Shown here: positions 31,391 through 43,744 of the stretch, piece by piece
How positions within the stretch are numbered: the first letter of the stretch is position 1
Layout: every line of letters begins with the position of its first letter
Assembly (NCBI RefSeq): GCF_000218685.1
Contig: NW_006763290.1
Location: 1,173,329-1,237,328 of the forward strand
Direction of reading: 5' to 3'
DNA length: 64,000 nt
Origin: Serpula lacrymans var. lacrymans S7.9
Taxonomy: Eukaryota > Basidiomycota > Agaricomycetes > Boletales > Serpulaceae
Position numbers and translations under genes: made by a program
The notes under the pieces: model-generated
What the model saw: the letters and a program-made list of their open reading frames with translations, nothing else
Database searches by the model: none
What the model was told of the DNA's origin: nothing

Positions 31391-32613
31391 GTGCAACTGT
31401 AGTCCCATAGCTTTAGAGAATTTCCAGTGTTTTTCGTGAGTGAGGGGTTTAGTGAGAATGTCTGCAACCATATCTCCTGTAGGAATGTATCTGATTACTG
31501 CCTCTTCCTTTGATACTAAGTCATCTCGGATAAAATGATATTTCTGTTGAATGTGTTTTGTGCGAGCACAGAACTGTGGATCTCGTGTAAGAATGATAGC
31601 TGCTTGATTGTCACAGTGCAATGTTGTAGGTCCATTTTGAGCATGTCCAATTTCTTCAAAAAATGTCCAAAGCCATGCAAGGTATTGTCCAGCATTGCTC
31701 AATCCAATGTACTCTGACTCCGTGGAGGATAAAGCTACCATGCTTTGTCTTTTGCTTGTCCAGGGGATTGCTCCTTGGATGGTGATAAAGACAAACCCTG
31801 ATGTTGATCGAGATGTGTCTGGGTCTCCAGACCAATCTGCATCTGAATATCCATAGAAATCCATGTCCATGGAGACATCTGTGCCATCATATCGTAGTTC
31901 CATTTCCCTGGTTGCTTTCAGGTATCAGAGGACACATTTTGCAGCTTCCCAGTGATGGCTCCTTGGAGCTGAGCTATGCCTGCTTAGTATTCCAACAACA
32001 TAGGCAATGTCTGGGCGGGTTCTGAGCATGGCATACATGAGGGAGCCTACAATTGAGAGGTATGACACTTGACGCCCTTCAATATGCATCTTGTGTTGTG
32101 CTGCACAATATTTTCCCCTGGAGCGTTTGCAAGGAGTTTTGATCCATGGGCCATTGGTGTCCATACTGGTTTGCAGTTCTTCATTCCAGTACGCTCCAGG
32201 ACTGTGTCAATGTATTGGCGTTGCAATAGGGATATTGTTTTGTTTGAACGATCACGCTGGATTTCTATTCCGAGGATTTATTTTGCTTCTCCAAGGTCCC
32301 GCATTTTGAATATGGATTTGAGTTTGGCTTTTGTGATATCCATGAATTTTTGGGATGAAGCTCCTAAGAGGAGGTTATCTACATAGACAACAAAAAAGCA
32401 TATTTGTTTGTTGTCACAAACCTCCTGGTAATCAATCCCCTCCCTTTGAGTAAAACCTCGTGCAACAATCCGGAGTTTGTATCTCTCAATGTTTCTGTTT
32501 TGATCAAACTTGATCCGGAACACAGGTTTTGATGTGACGGGTTTTACTCCCTTTGGAAGTGGGTTAGTGTCATATACTGCATTAATATTGAGACTTAGGA
32601 GCTCCTCCTCCAA
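31391..32613 (-). pseudogene. pol: C2 copia RT (deleted) and RNase H, copy a
   Basis: It starts MEEELLSLNINAVYDTNPLP, then FRIKFDQNRNIERYKLRIVA and RGFTQREGIDYQEV. The frame then jumps to FFVVYVDNLLLGASSQKF, so the middle of the polymerase fold is deleted and the YVDD motif is YVDN. After a frameshift come VSYLSIVGSLMYAMLRTRPD and an RNase H with SDADWSGD, STESEY and CDNQAA, ending near 31,391 just before the purine tract. It cannot encode an active polymerase. Confidence 0.9.
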
Positions 32614-32622
32614 GGCAGACTT

Positions 32623-34096
32623 CTATAATTCTCCATCCGGACGTGATAAGGTTTCCTTTAGTGTCCTTGGAAGGTCTGTGTTAGATGGACCGGTACTTGC
32701 TATTCTAGCAAAGAATGTCTCCTCTGTATCAGATGTTTTTTCATGAACCTCAGGAGTGTTAGGTTTCTCCATGGAGTTGTTATGCTGCTCTTTTTGAGAC
32801 TGTTCCTCACTTAGAGTCCTTTGATAATCTCGGTTTTTGTCTGCAGGACGGGTCTGGTGACTGCTTCTGTGTACTCCTAGGACTTCAGCAGGCATGGCTG
32901 CTCTTTTAGGAACTTGTGCAGGTACTCCAGGGAGTAGACGCATTTGTGTGTGTATTGCCCCACTCACTCCTGAAGGAGTTGAATCACTCCTCAGAGGCAT
33001 TGGGTGACTCCTTGGAGGTGTTGTATGCCTTCCAGAAGCTGATCCAATAGACAGGCTGTCTAGCTGTATTTGGACTTTTTCCACATCAGCTGGCTGTATG
33101 TTGAGGGGCTGTCCTCCCACTGACTGTGACTCTACTTTGGCTTTCCATTCTGAAGATGGCCAGTGTTCAGGTCTTGGTTGTAGAGACAGGTGCTCCCACT
33201 GCTCTCGGAACGTCTCCACGGAGGTATTGCCCCACTGCTCTCCGAACATCTTCATGCTGATATGGTTCCATTGCTTGTGGAACATCTCCTTGGAGATGTG
33301 GTTCCATTTGCAATTCATTTGGATCTCGGATCCAAGGGTCAGGATCATCCTCCTCCAATGTATTTTGGTCTGGATAGTGAGCATTCTCTGGAATGAGTCC
33401 CTCCCACTGATCTGTGCTAGTGTCTGTGTTCCAGAGAGCAGTGTCGTCCTTTTGTACCTTTCCAAATTCATTGAATATGACATGCCAACTGGAAAACACA
33501 GTCCGTTTTTCAGTGTCTAGGAGTTTGTAGGCTTGCTTTCCATGTGTGTAGCCAATCATTATGTGCCCTTTGGAGTAAAACTTCCCTTGCCTTTTGTCTT
33601 TTGGAATCAAGGCATATGCTTGGCATCTGAAAAAGCAAAATAAAGTTGGATCAACTCTCCTTTTAAACAGTATTTCATATGGGGTCTTTCCATGGAGTCC
33701 TGATGCTGGGCTGCATGCTGTAATATATGCAGCTGTTTGCATGGCATCTACCCAAAATGACTTTGGGAGCTTGGAATCATGGAGCATAGTGGTTGCTAAT
33801 GTAGCCAATGTCTGATTCATGTGTTCTGCAATGCCATTTTGTTCCGGAGTATCTGCAGCTGTAGTTTCTTGGACGACACCATCTTCTTGGAGTTGATTTT
33901 TGAATGCATTGCCAGTATATTCTCCTCCCCCATTGCTCCAGAGGAATTCTGTGTATAGTGGAGTGAAGTTTTCTTTTCCCAAATGAGTCCAGAAGAATGT
34001 TTGGACATCTTCTTTCCATTGCTTGTATCGTTCCAGTGCTTCACTTTTATGTTTTAGGAAATATATCCATGGAAATTTGGAGAAATCATTTGACAC
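32623..34096 (-). pseudogene. pol: C2 copia integrase (N-truncated) and linker, copy a
   Basis: It picks up inside the integrase core: FSKFPWIYFLKHKSEALERY, FLWSNGGGEYTGNAF (second catalytic Asp position shows Asn) and DTPEQNGIAEHMNQTLA (Glu present). It continues through TPYEILFKRRVDPTLFCFF and GHIMIGYTHGKQAYKLLDTE to a Pro/Ser/Thr-rich linker leading to RT. The zinc-binding HHCC part and first Asp are missing. A frameshift lies near 33,200. Confidence 0.88.
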
Positions 34097-34785
34097 TCTG
34101 AGGTGTTGTGTGGTTTGGCTTTGTGGAAGTCACACCACTTCTCCTCGGATTTGAGTGCTGATTCAGAACCTCCAGGGGTCTTCCCTGACTGTCGTGCAAC
34201 TTCTGCAGTGATCCGGATCTCAACTGCATCAAAGGTAAGTTTATTTTCCTCAATTGTGTTGATTACCGATGACTGAAATATTTGCCATTCAGGAGTGCAT
34301 GGGAGAGATTGGAGAAGAGCAAAGGCCATAAGTTTGGTATCAACTCCTAGTTTCATTCCGGAGAGGTGTGAATCAATTGTCCGGACTTTCGCAATGTGGT
34401 CCTGGATAGGTGATATCCCATCCCAGGACATTTTGGTGAGCTGCTGGAATGAATAGAAGGCCAAGGCAATGTTGGACGTCTGATGGAGTGAGACAAGTTT
34501 ATCAAATAACTCCTTGGAGCTGATGAGGTCTCCAGTCCTCATTAGGAGGGCATCAGAGATGTGGTCCTGGATGATTCCATGTGCCTTCTCATCCTTAAGT
34601 ATCCAGGTGATCTCAGGATCCTCCGAGGAGGTAGGTTTTCCTGGTGAGGGCTTAAGCTCCTCTCCAGTAACAACCTGGAGAACTTTTTCCCAATGTAGCT
34701 TTGAGATGATCTGGAGTTTCCATATCTGAAAATTGTTGGGTCCAGTGAGAACTGGACATGCGGATGTATCGTGTGCTGTGGTCAT
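34054..34785 (-). pseudogene. gag: C2 copia gag, copy a
   Basis: The open frame has 243 codons from ATG 34,785 (MTTAHDTSACPVLTGPNNFQ). It includes IWKLQIISKLHWEKVLQVVT and SFQQLTKMSWDGISPIQDHI and ends with WCDFHKAKPHNTSECQ. The frame then runs into integrase sequence out of phase, marking a deletion. The ORF itself is intact, so a shortened Gag could still be made. Confidence 0.85.
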
Positions 34786-34839
34786 GGTTCCGAGGTTGCC
34801 GTTTCAAATACAAATTATTTCCTGCATAGCTTTTGTGCA

Positions 34840-35121
34840 CCAGGGCTCATAACCTAATAATTCTATGTGAAACTATAATAGATGTTAGTTCAAGGTGATC
34901 TCTAATAAATGTAATGTAACATACCTCAGCCGCTGCCCAAGAGGCTATAGAAATGACTGAGGTATTCCTATACTAAACCCCCTACTACTTATAGCCGGAG
35001 GTGCTACTCGCTATAGTATAATGACTCCTAGGAGAACAATGGTGACTCCATGGAGTGGTGGCTATGCTCCATGGAGAACAATGGCTGCTTCGGCAGAGAC
35101 CGGGTTTATCCGGTTTTGTCA
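34840..35121 (-). repeat. C2 copia 5' LTR with primer-binding site, copy a
   Basis: The LTR (34,853-35,121, 269 bp) starts TGACAAAACCGGATAAACCC on the minus strand. It has a single 34-bp block and ends ...ATTATTAGG. TTATGAGCCCTGGTGC follows (34,837-34,852). With the preceding GG it matches the complement of the initiator-tRNA-Met anticodon arm. Confidence 0.88.
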
Positions 35122-35363
35122 CATATATTTTAAACAAATAATAAGTAATTATTTAGTACTACTGTTACAAATATGGTTTTTCAAACACTATAAATATAAC
35201 AGCTTGGTTTTATAGAAGCTAAAAGTCAACTTTTTAGTTAGATATTAGAACTAAGCTAGGTTGGCTACTACTGTATTATTCCTGTGGTGTACTGACTATT
35301 ACATATTATCGTAGGGCTAAAATTTACATCTCAATTCTTCAATAGTAACTTCTCACTTCTCAC

Positions 35364-36120
35364 AGGTTATCCCTAATATTATGATTGCTGAACATGCAGT
35401 AGTAATGGGATTGATAGTGGAGGAAAAGGACATTGAGGTAAAGGGCAAGTGGGTGATCAACAATATTGAAGCCCTGCCTTTAGCTGATCATGCTGATGTT
35501 TTATATCTGTTACAAAAGGATACTAGGTAATTGATTCAGAAAATGTATAAATATATGTAAATTTGTTTGAACTCACCTCAGTCTCTAATATGAGGACTGA
35601 GGTGTCAATGAAGTGTTGAGTGAAACTTTCTATGCTACGGGAAAGTCTGAGATCTGAAATGGAAGGTGTTTCCCAGCCACCTACACAAATGTGGCTGGCA
35701 GTGGTGGTGCATGAGGCTCAACACAACTGTTAAGTCCTTTATGTGACAACACATGCAACTTCAGGCTTACCTATTTCTCTGCCACCAACAAACTGCATAT
35801 AATGTGTCCTCACCCCATTCATGAACAACCCACTGCTGATATTGGCAACTCACTTCTTTATTATATCCGCGGCATCAAACACCGTAATGCCTTAGTTGAG
35901 GTTAAGGTGCTCACCAATCACCGCATTCACGCCAAAGATGTTACTGCAGTCCCTGATCTACAAGTCATCACAAGTAATTTTACTGTTGAGCACATTACCA
36001 AACCAAAGACATTGTGGATTGGAAAAGTGGGATTTTCACACGATAGGGATGCCATGATGAGGAATATGACAATGATGGTCAATAAAATGCCTTTGGTCTC
36101 CCTCTTGCTTCTTATTGTTA
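35364..36120 (+). pseudogene. Unidentified multi-exon gene fragment
   Basis: After an AG acceptor at 35,363 the frame reads VIPNIMIAEHAVVMGLIVEE and KWVINNIEALPLADHADVLY, with a GT donor at 35,529. A second block reads TYFSATNKLHIMCPHPIHEQ and SLLYYIRGIKHRNALVEVKV, then TAVPDLQVI and TLWIGKVGFS (35,770-36,100). Both have strong coding character. I cannot name the family. They may belong to one repeated gene, but continuity between blocks is not proven. Confidence 0.4.
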
Positions 36121-36692
36121 TTGGTGAGCACTGTAAATGGGTCTTAACAAGAATACATTATTCTGGCAACATCTTGTAGGTCCAAAATACAATTCAATAT
36201 TCAAATTAATTTTAGATTCTTTCATCAATCTTAGGTGTGAAAAAAGTTGGTTATGCTTGCTGTGTATTAAATTACATATATCCCCAAGTGGTTTGTTCAA
36301 ATCTGGGATCAAGAATTAAAGAGTATGGATATTGGCTTTAGTGTATTTCCCAACCCTAACTCTATCTAAGACACCACTCCAAGGTTTGTCTGTTATTGTT
36401 ATTCTCATCTGTATTTTCAACACAGGTGAATTAATAAAAGTCACTCATTGGGATATTCTTCCAAACAATCTCCTCTATCTATGTATTTCTTTATCTGATT
36501 AGGTGTGTGCAGTTTCCCGCCTGCTAATTGTATACAAAATTCAATATCTGTACTATGTTACTATTACTTTGTATGTGAGTTTAAATTTTCATAATATATG
36601 ATTGTTTTACATGTTCAATCTGCAGCATAGGGAATGTGTTCCATAGCTGAGTTAGAACACTGTCCCAATAGATAGTTTCGAAATAATACAAT

Positions 36693-37107
36693 TGTAACAA
36701 CCTAGAGTTTGTATACTCTGGCGCACAAATCAGGCAAGCAATAGTGAAGTGAGTGGGAGTGGTTACCCCTTAAGATAGGACTGAGTTAGTTGTGGGTAAA
36801 CAACAGAAGGACTCGCTGAGGAGTCTCCTTGATCTATCGGGGTTTATATACCTCTATAGACTGTTTGTACATGTGTATTATACAGTTTGATTAAGGCAGT
36901 GGCTGATAATGTTATAGGGCACACACCGTGTAACCAGCTCCACTGTATGAGAGACTTGTAGCTAAGGATAAAGGAAAAGCAGTGTAGTGTGAGAAAGTGG
37001 AGATTGAACAAAATGGAAAGTGCCGCATGGCACAGTGTGTGAAAACTATAAAAGAAAGTTAAAGTGGAGAATGAAATTTAAAGGTCTGAAAATTGTGTAT
37101 CATAACA
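36693..37107 (-). repeat. G2 solo LTR (415 bp)
   Basis: On the minus strand it starts TGTTATGATACACAATTTTC and ends GGTTGTTACA. It includes GAGACTCCTCAGCGAGTCC. A tRNA-bearing repeat starts 5 bases to its right. The flanking duplication is ambiguous because ACAAT overlaps the LTR tip on the right side. Confidence 0.85.
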
Positions 37108-37111
37108 ATTG

Positions 37112-37337
37112 ATAAAATTAGATAGTGACCAGACCGGAGATTGAACCTAGAACCTCCTGGATACATGCTAGCTGCTCTACCAATTGAGCTATATGGCCAA
37201 GGTTATACAGTATAGGATCTGAAAGTTAATATGCAACCATGAACATCTTATACAGTATAGCTGCTGCATGCTGGGCTGGCTTACAAATCAAAGGTATTAT
37301 CCTATGGAGCATTGATATGTCAGAGTATATTCTAACA
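37112..37337 (-). repeat. tRNA-containing repeat, copy 1
   Basis: About 226 bp is shared with 41,558-41,784 in the same orientation. On the minus strand it ends with a tRNA-like segment (about 37,200-37,127). This has an A box TAGCTCAATTGG, a B box GGTTCAATCTC and partly paired acceptor and D stems, followed by a short tail ending ATTTTATC. The tRNA part is at the 3' end, unlike ordinary SINEs. Confidence 0.7.
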
Positions 37338-40141
37338 ACAATACATATTGGTTACATATTATGATGCAGCTGTCACAGCTATGTTATCTCTTATAGAATA
37401 TATAGGAACATACCTGGCTATAATAAAATGGATTTTCTTAATTAATAATATTTTTTTAACATACTTTTTTCCAACTATTTCAAATTTTTTTAACAAATAT
37501 ATCGGTATTTTGGGCTTGGAGATCTATGCATATTCTATTTTGAAAATAATCAAAAAAAAAGAAAAATTATAGGAGGAATATCTAAAACAACATTTTTTAA
37601 CAGTATATTGAGAGTTTCTCTATCGCCACTCAGTATATTTAAAAGCTGCAATGATACAGCATTTTATTTGTAGGGCTATACTTAAATACATTATTTATAT
37701 GTTGTGTATTATTTCTAATATATATGGAGTGTTTATATTTATAATGTGCATCACATATTGCAGTACAATGCATAATATATTACCTGTGTTTTATGTATAT
37801 TATTTGTATTGTATTTGTTATCCTTGATATTCATTTTTTGGCTGTACTTTACAGTATACTTTGAGTTTATCCAACATTATTAAGCTTATTTGGATTTTAA
37901 GAGAGCATATTTAGCCTTTTATACCAACACTGATTGTTTTTTAGTGACAAATAAGGACTGTTGCAAGGTCACCAATGAGTAGGGAGTCAACGGTAATGTC
38001 TTTGCTGTTGAGATTTGTTAGAGATGGTGACTCATGTGAGTATCTTTGCACACAAAGCATCTGATCACAAAACATGTTGCAAGTGAAAGAGGTTGTAAAT
38101 GGCGGAGGCTTTGTGGATGTGTTTCCCTTCAAACAGCATTCAGTCCTTGTGGCACAGGGTATTATCCTATCATCACCTCAGGAAGAAGATATTCCAGCTA
38201 TTTAGCTAGAAGATCACTCAATTCATCATCTTTACCCACCTTCCTTGATTTGAATATAAGCCTCCCTAATTCATAATCTGATGCCCCTAGTAGTTTATCA
38301 TCTGATGGTTTGTTTCCACTTTTGACAGCCTTGTCAGCTGCTTCATCATCCTCCCTAACTTCAGCGGCTTGTTGATTCTTGACTCCCCCATCGTTGAATA
38401 TCTTATCAGAGATGGCAGCTAGTAGGGATTTGATCAGAAATGGATACAAGTCAAGAGACACCCCAGGGTATTTGGCATCACCAATAGGTCAGTGTTTTAC
38501 TAAAATATTAGTGTATTGACGTCCATCTGAAGTTCTACTCTTGCAAGGACAACTTGCTAGCCAAACATTCTGAAGGGATATATGTCGACATATCACATCC
38601 CCCTTCCATGAAGTGGGGTTGGTGTAGTCCACCCCCAATGTATCTTCAAGCTGTAGGTGGTGTCATGCACCAAAGTTGATTGGTAGCATAGACAGGTGTT
38701 AGTAACAAAGTGAAAATTTAAAAGACTCACTTCTGCGCCACACAGGCACAGTGCCATATGGAATAGTAATTGATATTACCTTGTTTGTACTTGTGGCTGA
38801 TTAGCACTTGTCTATAACAGGCAATCAAGTCACACCTACTTTTTTTTTCATCTGGTACTTTCTGCACTTTACCACTTGACTACACATTGCACTCTCTCTT
38901 TTGTTATTTCTCTCCTACTTCCAGTTCCTCACTTGGCCCCACCAGGGCCCTTTTCTGTTGTTTCTGCTCTCACCTGACAGTTGCTTTTGGATTCCCATCA
39001 TTATCCACTTTTTATCACCTCCACCCTCCTCCTCCTCCTCCTCCTCGCTGTTCCCTCATCCCCATCTGATGTCACCACTCTCTATCTGCTTCCATCACCA
39101 ATCCATTGATTTTCATGCGCCACTGCTCATATTAGCCAAGCCACGGCAGCCACTCTAAATTAGGCAGTTGGTTCACCTCCATAACAATGATCTACCATAT
39201 TCTAATATTGAACTATTGGTTGCTCATCTTACTTGGTTAGAATGTGGCTGGGTAGTTTTTGAGCTGGAAGAAAGTCCATCCACTTGCATCACCAATGCTC
39301 CTTGCTGTCCCATTTGCTTAGGTACATTCATTTTTCATCCATCATCTTTGCTACAGCTACAGTTACCATATACTCCCTAGGAATCATCTGTTCCAGATTA
39401 GAACCACCACCCTCCCTCCCTTCTTTGACCATGTAGTCCACTACAACCAGACTCTCAGTAAGACCAGGGTACTGTTGGATTTGGACTAGGTGGTGGACCA
39501 GTGGCTCCAGTTTCTTTTCCTCAGCAGGACATTCATTTGCAGTGCAATTATTATTTTGGCTGTGCATTCTGTAACATTTTAGATATCTCATTTTTTTGTT
39601 CCTATCTTTTTCTTTTCTTATTCTAACAATTTTATCCTGTACTACCCTCATAGGATTTGTCATTACATTTCTTTGTATCCTTTCTCCTTCTTTTGCACAG
39701 ACATACTATACATAGGTTTACTTTTTTTTACTATATAAACCCCTGTACTCTACATTGTACATTATTAAAATGACAATCTAGTCTTGTCCTCAAATCTTGT
39801 CTCATCCTATTAAGTACATAGGATCCCTCACATAATTCCAAGCTCAATTCCACTGTCTACTGTGATCTAGTGTGGTCACAATACCAATAATTTTCACTGC
39901 TATACTTTTTACTGTTATCATAATCACTTTCTACTGTTGAAGTCACTGTCATCCCCTTTATTAGAGTCCTTTTGAGCACTACAGTATGCACGTCAGAAGC
40001 CTGCTATCACTAGGATTCCCATCATTTTTATTGTTCTCAAACCTATCTTGTGCTACATACAATTAACAAGGTAGTGCTCGTCTTTATTTAACTCAGTTCC
40101 CCATCTTGTTCAGTACCAAGCCCTTATTTCTCAGCTACCCC
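37338..40141. other. No gene recognised; simple repeats only
   Basis: 37.3-37.9 kb is very AT-rich. A minus-strand ORF at 38,198-38,461 (87 codons, acidic, KDDELSDLLAK) has no known motif. A CCT microsatellite lies at about 39,025-39,047. Long ORFs between 38.9 and 39.7 kb look like low-complexity shadows. No TIRs or LTR ends were found. Confidence 0.4.
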
Positions 40142-40559
40142 TGTGACAACACCAACAAGATATAGTCTTGGGGCACTGGAGCACAATGAAAACAACACTC
40201 AGAAGAAGAGGAAGAGGTGGGAGTGGTTACCCATTAGGATTCAACAAGTTAGTTGTTGGTAGACAATAGGAGGACTCGCTGAGTCCTTTCCCGTGTATTG
40301 CTCCAGTATATATGCTCAAATACATGAGGTACTGTACAGTTGTAAATAAAGTTTAAAGTCCAATGTCTAGCATGTGACCGGTCACATGATGAGTCTAGAC
40401 ACTTGGTCAGGTGATGTGTCACATAATTGGTCATGTGACTATGAAAAGTCCGAAAATGTAAAGTAAAGTAAATGGTCACGTGACTGGTCATGTGACTTGG
40501 AAAAATAAAAGTACAAAAAAGGTGAAGTGTAAGTAGGTACTGGTACATCAATTGTAACA
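40142..40559 (-). repeat. Solo LTR family L-A, copy 1 (418 bp)
   Basis: On the minus strand it starts TGTTACAATTGATGTACC and ends GTTGGTGTTGTCACA. The duplication ACCCC is exact (40,137-40,141 and 40,560-40,564). It is rich in TCACATGAC / GTCACGTGAC units and shares the CTCAGCGAGTCCTCCT block with the G2 LTRs. Confidence 0.93.
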
Positions 40560-41557
40560 ACCCCTCCCCCTCAAACCCACACCTCCTGGGTTTTGTTTTG
40601 AAGGATTGTAAGCTTACAATCCCACAAACAACCAGAGCACCCACTATTCTAGCAGGCCTGCCCATAAACAAGTTCTGTGGGGTCTGGGAGGATTGTTTAT
40701 TAATTTGTTTTGTGCATGGTTTTCTAACAGGTAGTCTTTATCATCAACAGTGGCACTGCCACCAGTCCCATAGAGGGTTTTTTTTGTAGATATTAGCACA
40801 GTCAGCTGCAAAAGCATGTCAATCACATAAACAGATAGCATACATGTTGGGGCCGTGGTTTTTTGTCTATGCTTGGCNNNNNNNNNNNNNNNNNNNNNNN
40901 NNNNNNNNNNNNNNNNNNNNNNNNNNNNNNNNNNNNNNNNNNNNNNNNNNNNNNNNNNNNNNNNNNNNNNNNNNNNNTGCTGCAATAGGGGCATAGGATA
41001 TTATGGGCCTATGGACAGTGATGTGAGCAGCTGTGTTAGAACCTGTGATCTACAGAGTGTCAGAGTATGAGTACAGAGATGAAGTAGGGGGTAACAAAGT
41101 ACGAGATGGGGATTTAGCTTAGCTCCTGTACTAGGCCCTTCCATGGACCTTGGTCTCTAACTTGTCAGAATGAATTGAGGAGAGTAGAGGATGGAAATAA
41201 AGAAGAGTAAAAGGTCCTTCGGAGAAGGACCGGGGAGACTTAGAAAGGGACTTGTAAAAAGGTGAGGAAATTTAGTTAATATTTGAACTGCAGGAACAGA
41301 ATACAGAAGCTATAACTTATATACTGCCAGAGGAGTAGGAGCTCATAAGGGGTAACTTATAATGTGTGTACAGAGTTCTATGCAGACAATTATCTAGCGA
41401 GAGAGAAATGTATGTGCAAGGAGTGTATTATAAGGTCTAAACTACAGAGTCCACAAGGAGTATGAGAATGTGCGTAGGAAAGCATATGACGGACTAGAAG
41501 TCCAGTGCAAGAGTATTGGAATGGGAATCCGGAGTACCATGTGGGGGTGGGGTACAT
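40560..41557. other. Spacer with a 100-N assembly gap (40,878-40,977)
   Basis: Exactly 100 Ns indicate a scaffold gap of unknown true size. Sequence on either side shows no gene. 41.0-41.5 kb is purine-rich without coding motifs. Confidence 0.9.
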
Positions 41558-41784
41558 GATAAAATTGGATATTGACCAGACCAGGGATTAAACCTGGAAC
41601 CTTCTGGATACATGCCAGCTGCTCTACCAATTGAGCTATATGACCAAGGTTATACAATATTGGATCTCAAACATGACATCCAACCACAGACGTCTTACAC
41701 AGTATAGCTACTGCATACTGGATTGGCTTACAAATCAGAGGTATTATCCTATGGGGTATTGGTATGTCAGAGTATATTCTAACA
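41558..41784 (-). repeat. tRNA-containing repeat, copy 2
   Basis: It is homologous to 37,112-37,337 over its full length. The tRNA-like part (minus, about 41,647-41,574) has A box TAGCTCAATTGG, B box GGTTTAATCCC and anticodon-stem pairing GCTGG/CCAGA. The boundaries GATAAAATT and TATTCTAACA are shared by both copies. Between 41,785 and 42,269 I see no gene. Confidence 0.7.
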
Positions 41785-42269
41785 GTACAGGGCTATGCCA
41801 CCCGGCAGACTATGAGGAGCGTAATCCCAAAAATACCAAAGATTTGGGAGGTTTGGACTTAAGGAAGTCTCTCCTTCAGAGATTCTGGAGTTCTGTCCTT
41901 CGGTACGGATATGACAAGCTGGGAGAGTATAATTAGCGGGTATGCAAATAGCTCAGTAAGACAATCAATCACAAATAGCAATGAGGACCAAGATTGTGGT
42001 GTGAGCCTTTTGCTGTGTTGGATTAAATGATACTGTATTGAACAAACATAAAGTAGAAATGGTACGGAGAAGCCTCATTGCACAAGGCATCTGTGTGTTG
42101 CCAGGTGCAAGGAGATTGTGGATATTATCTGGTGAAAAGTCATAGGTGATTACAAAGTTGTTGATAACAATTTCCTGTGGTAAACAAATGAGAGTCAACA
42201 GTCCAGGTCAGGCTGCAGATACTGAGTCTAACCTAAACCCCCCACTCACTGTAGGGCAGTGACATTGAA

Positions 42270-43720
42270 CATCAGGAAAACATGACTTAGATATAAATGC
42301 AATAAATTGCAAATATATGCTATAATAGCAAAAATATCTGTTATATCCATAAGTGTGATTCTTGCACAGTCCCTTACTCTAAACTGCATAAATAATCTTT
42401 ATTGGTATTTAGGCAGTTTAGAGTATTGCTATATCATCAAAAGTGGTTTATAGCACAATCATTAAAACAAAAATGACCTTGCACTTTTTCGCTATAGTTT
42501 ACTATAATTTACTCTAAATGCAATTATATCGATCCATACTCAATTATATCTAAAAAAAAAAATCATTAATAAAGCAAATGATATTAATTCTAAATATTTA
42601 AAATGCTACAACACTATTGTAATATCTATTATTTACAGGTAATAAAAGTATTAAAATAAAGCTTTAAAATAACACAGCTTCAAATCTATGCTGTTATTGA
42701 TAAAGTGTCTGAGTTTATGATTAAATAGATTGTATTACTTAGTTTGTCCTTGCAGATATTTTTTATGCCATAAATAAGGGATACACTGATTCTAGCTTGG
42801 GAAATAAGTTCCCCTCTGACCTGTGTGAAACCTTTCCACATCTGTATTGATGGTGATAATCAGTATGGATACATATGAAGAAGTTTTAACTCATGTATTG
42901 TAGTAATTGAGACTTGAGGACCTAGTTGTCTTGTATCTCCTTCATTTTGTCCACTAGGCCACTGTTATTTTCTGCTGCTGTGGCTTTGACCAACAAATCC
43001 CAGCATATTGCTTGACAACTGAGGGGGTTTAGAAATTCTTTTTCTGTGACAGTAAAAAGTCTCATGGCTTTGTGAGCCAGGCTTGCAATACATTTGATGA
43101 TAGGGCTGGCCATAAAACAAAGCCTTAGTTTCTGGAAGAGAAATGATGTTGGGGCTGCGTGACATAGTAGATGTAGATGTAGAAACAGTGGGACAATCTG
43201 TTTTTCTTACAACCTGTAGGCAGGTAAATAAATGTTCTCAAGGCAATAATAGTCTTACCTTATTATCATCCACAACTCTTTTTGGGTAATTGTCCTCCTC
43301 CTCCTCGTCTGATAGAGGCTATAAAGGAAGTACTACAGAATTATCTTGATTATCACTAGATATTTCTGCATGACCCAGAATATAATCTATCATATTCTTG
43401 TCATCATCAGGATTGTTATCATCATCAGCAACATCCTCATTATCATTTTTGTTGTTATAGTCATTATCATCACCATTCCGACATATTTTCTTGCCATGTA
43501 GACTGTCTCCTTCAGAATCTTCTTCATCAGCCAACATGGCTGCTGCTCTTTTACGCTTAGCTGCAAACAGGTATCAGTTTTTGTGCTCTATCACGTACCA
43601 AATTCCTTTGCCTTAGCTTCTGAGGCTAATACAGCCTTTTTTTCTTGCTAGAAGAGCCCCAAGAACATTTTTTTCTTCTTTGCTGAGTGCTGTGGCATTA
43701 GGTCTTGCAGAAGTAGCCTG
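42270..43720 (-). mobile_element. TIR element T2-c with a DUF6532-like gene
   Basis: The left end is CATCAGGAAAACATGACTTA. The subterminal sequence resembles T2-a (TATAAATGCAATAAA, GCTATAATAGCAAAAATATC) but is clearly diverged. The gene occupies 42,755-43,698. A gypsy-2 gag fragment starts near 43,745 and no right end remains. Confidence 0.7.
42755..43698 (-). pseudogene. DUF6532-like gene of T2-c
   Basis: A start is plausible at ATG 43,698 (MPQHSAKKKKMFLGLF, then a stop). The next exons give an acidic Asp/Asn-rich domain (43,537-43,319: MLADEEDSEGDSLHGKKICR ... DVADDDNNPDDDKNMIDYI). Then come IASLAHKAMRLFTVTEKEFL (about 43,100-43,040), NPLSCQAICWDLLVKATAAE and MWKGFTQVRGELISQARISV (about 42,845-42,785). 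The last matches WKGCTQVRGELVAKARLGV of T2-a. The C-terminal exons are not recognisable between 42,755 and the TIR. Confidence 0.55.
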
Positions 43721-43744
43721 AAAATTGTAAATAGTAAGGTACAG

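Larger units (their letters stand above)
31163..35121 (-). mobile_element. Internally deleted Ty1/copia element C2, copy a
   Basis: Both LTRs are present in minus orientation, flanked by exact CATAT duplications (31,158-31,162 and 35,122-35,126). Only gag, part of integrase and parts of RT/RNase H remain. Protease, the integrase zinc site and first catalytic region, and the central RT are absent. The 56.5-59.3 kb copy shares the gag-integrase deletion, so this defective form has probably been copied using proteins made elsewhere. Confidence 0.92.

Noticed and set aside
36688..37109. ACAAT as target duplication of the G2 solo LTR
   Set aside because: On the right side the ACA is part of the LTR tip itself (complement of TGT), so the match is partly built in.
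38887..39663. Several ORFs of 60-111 codons around a CCT microsatellite
   Set aside because: Low-complexity composition, mutual overlap and no splice or motif support.
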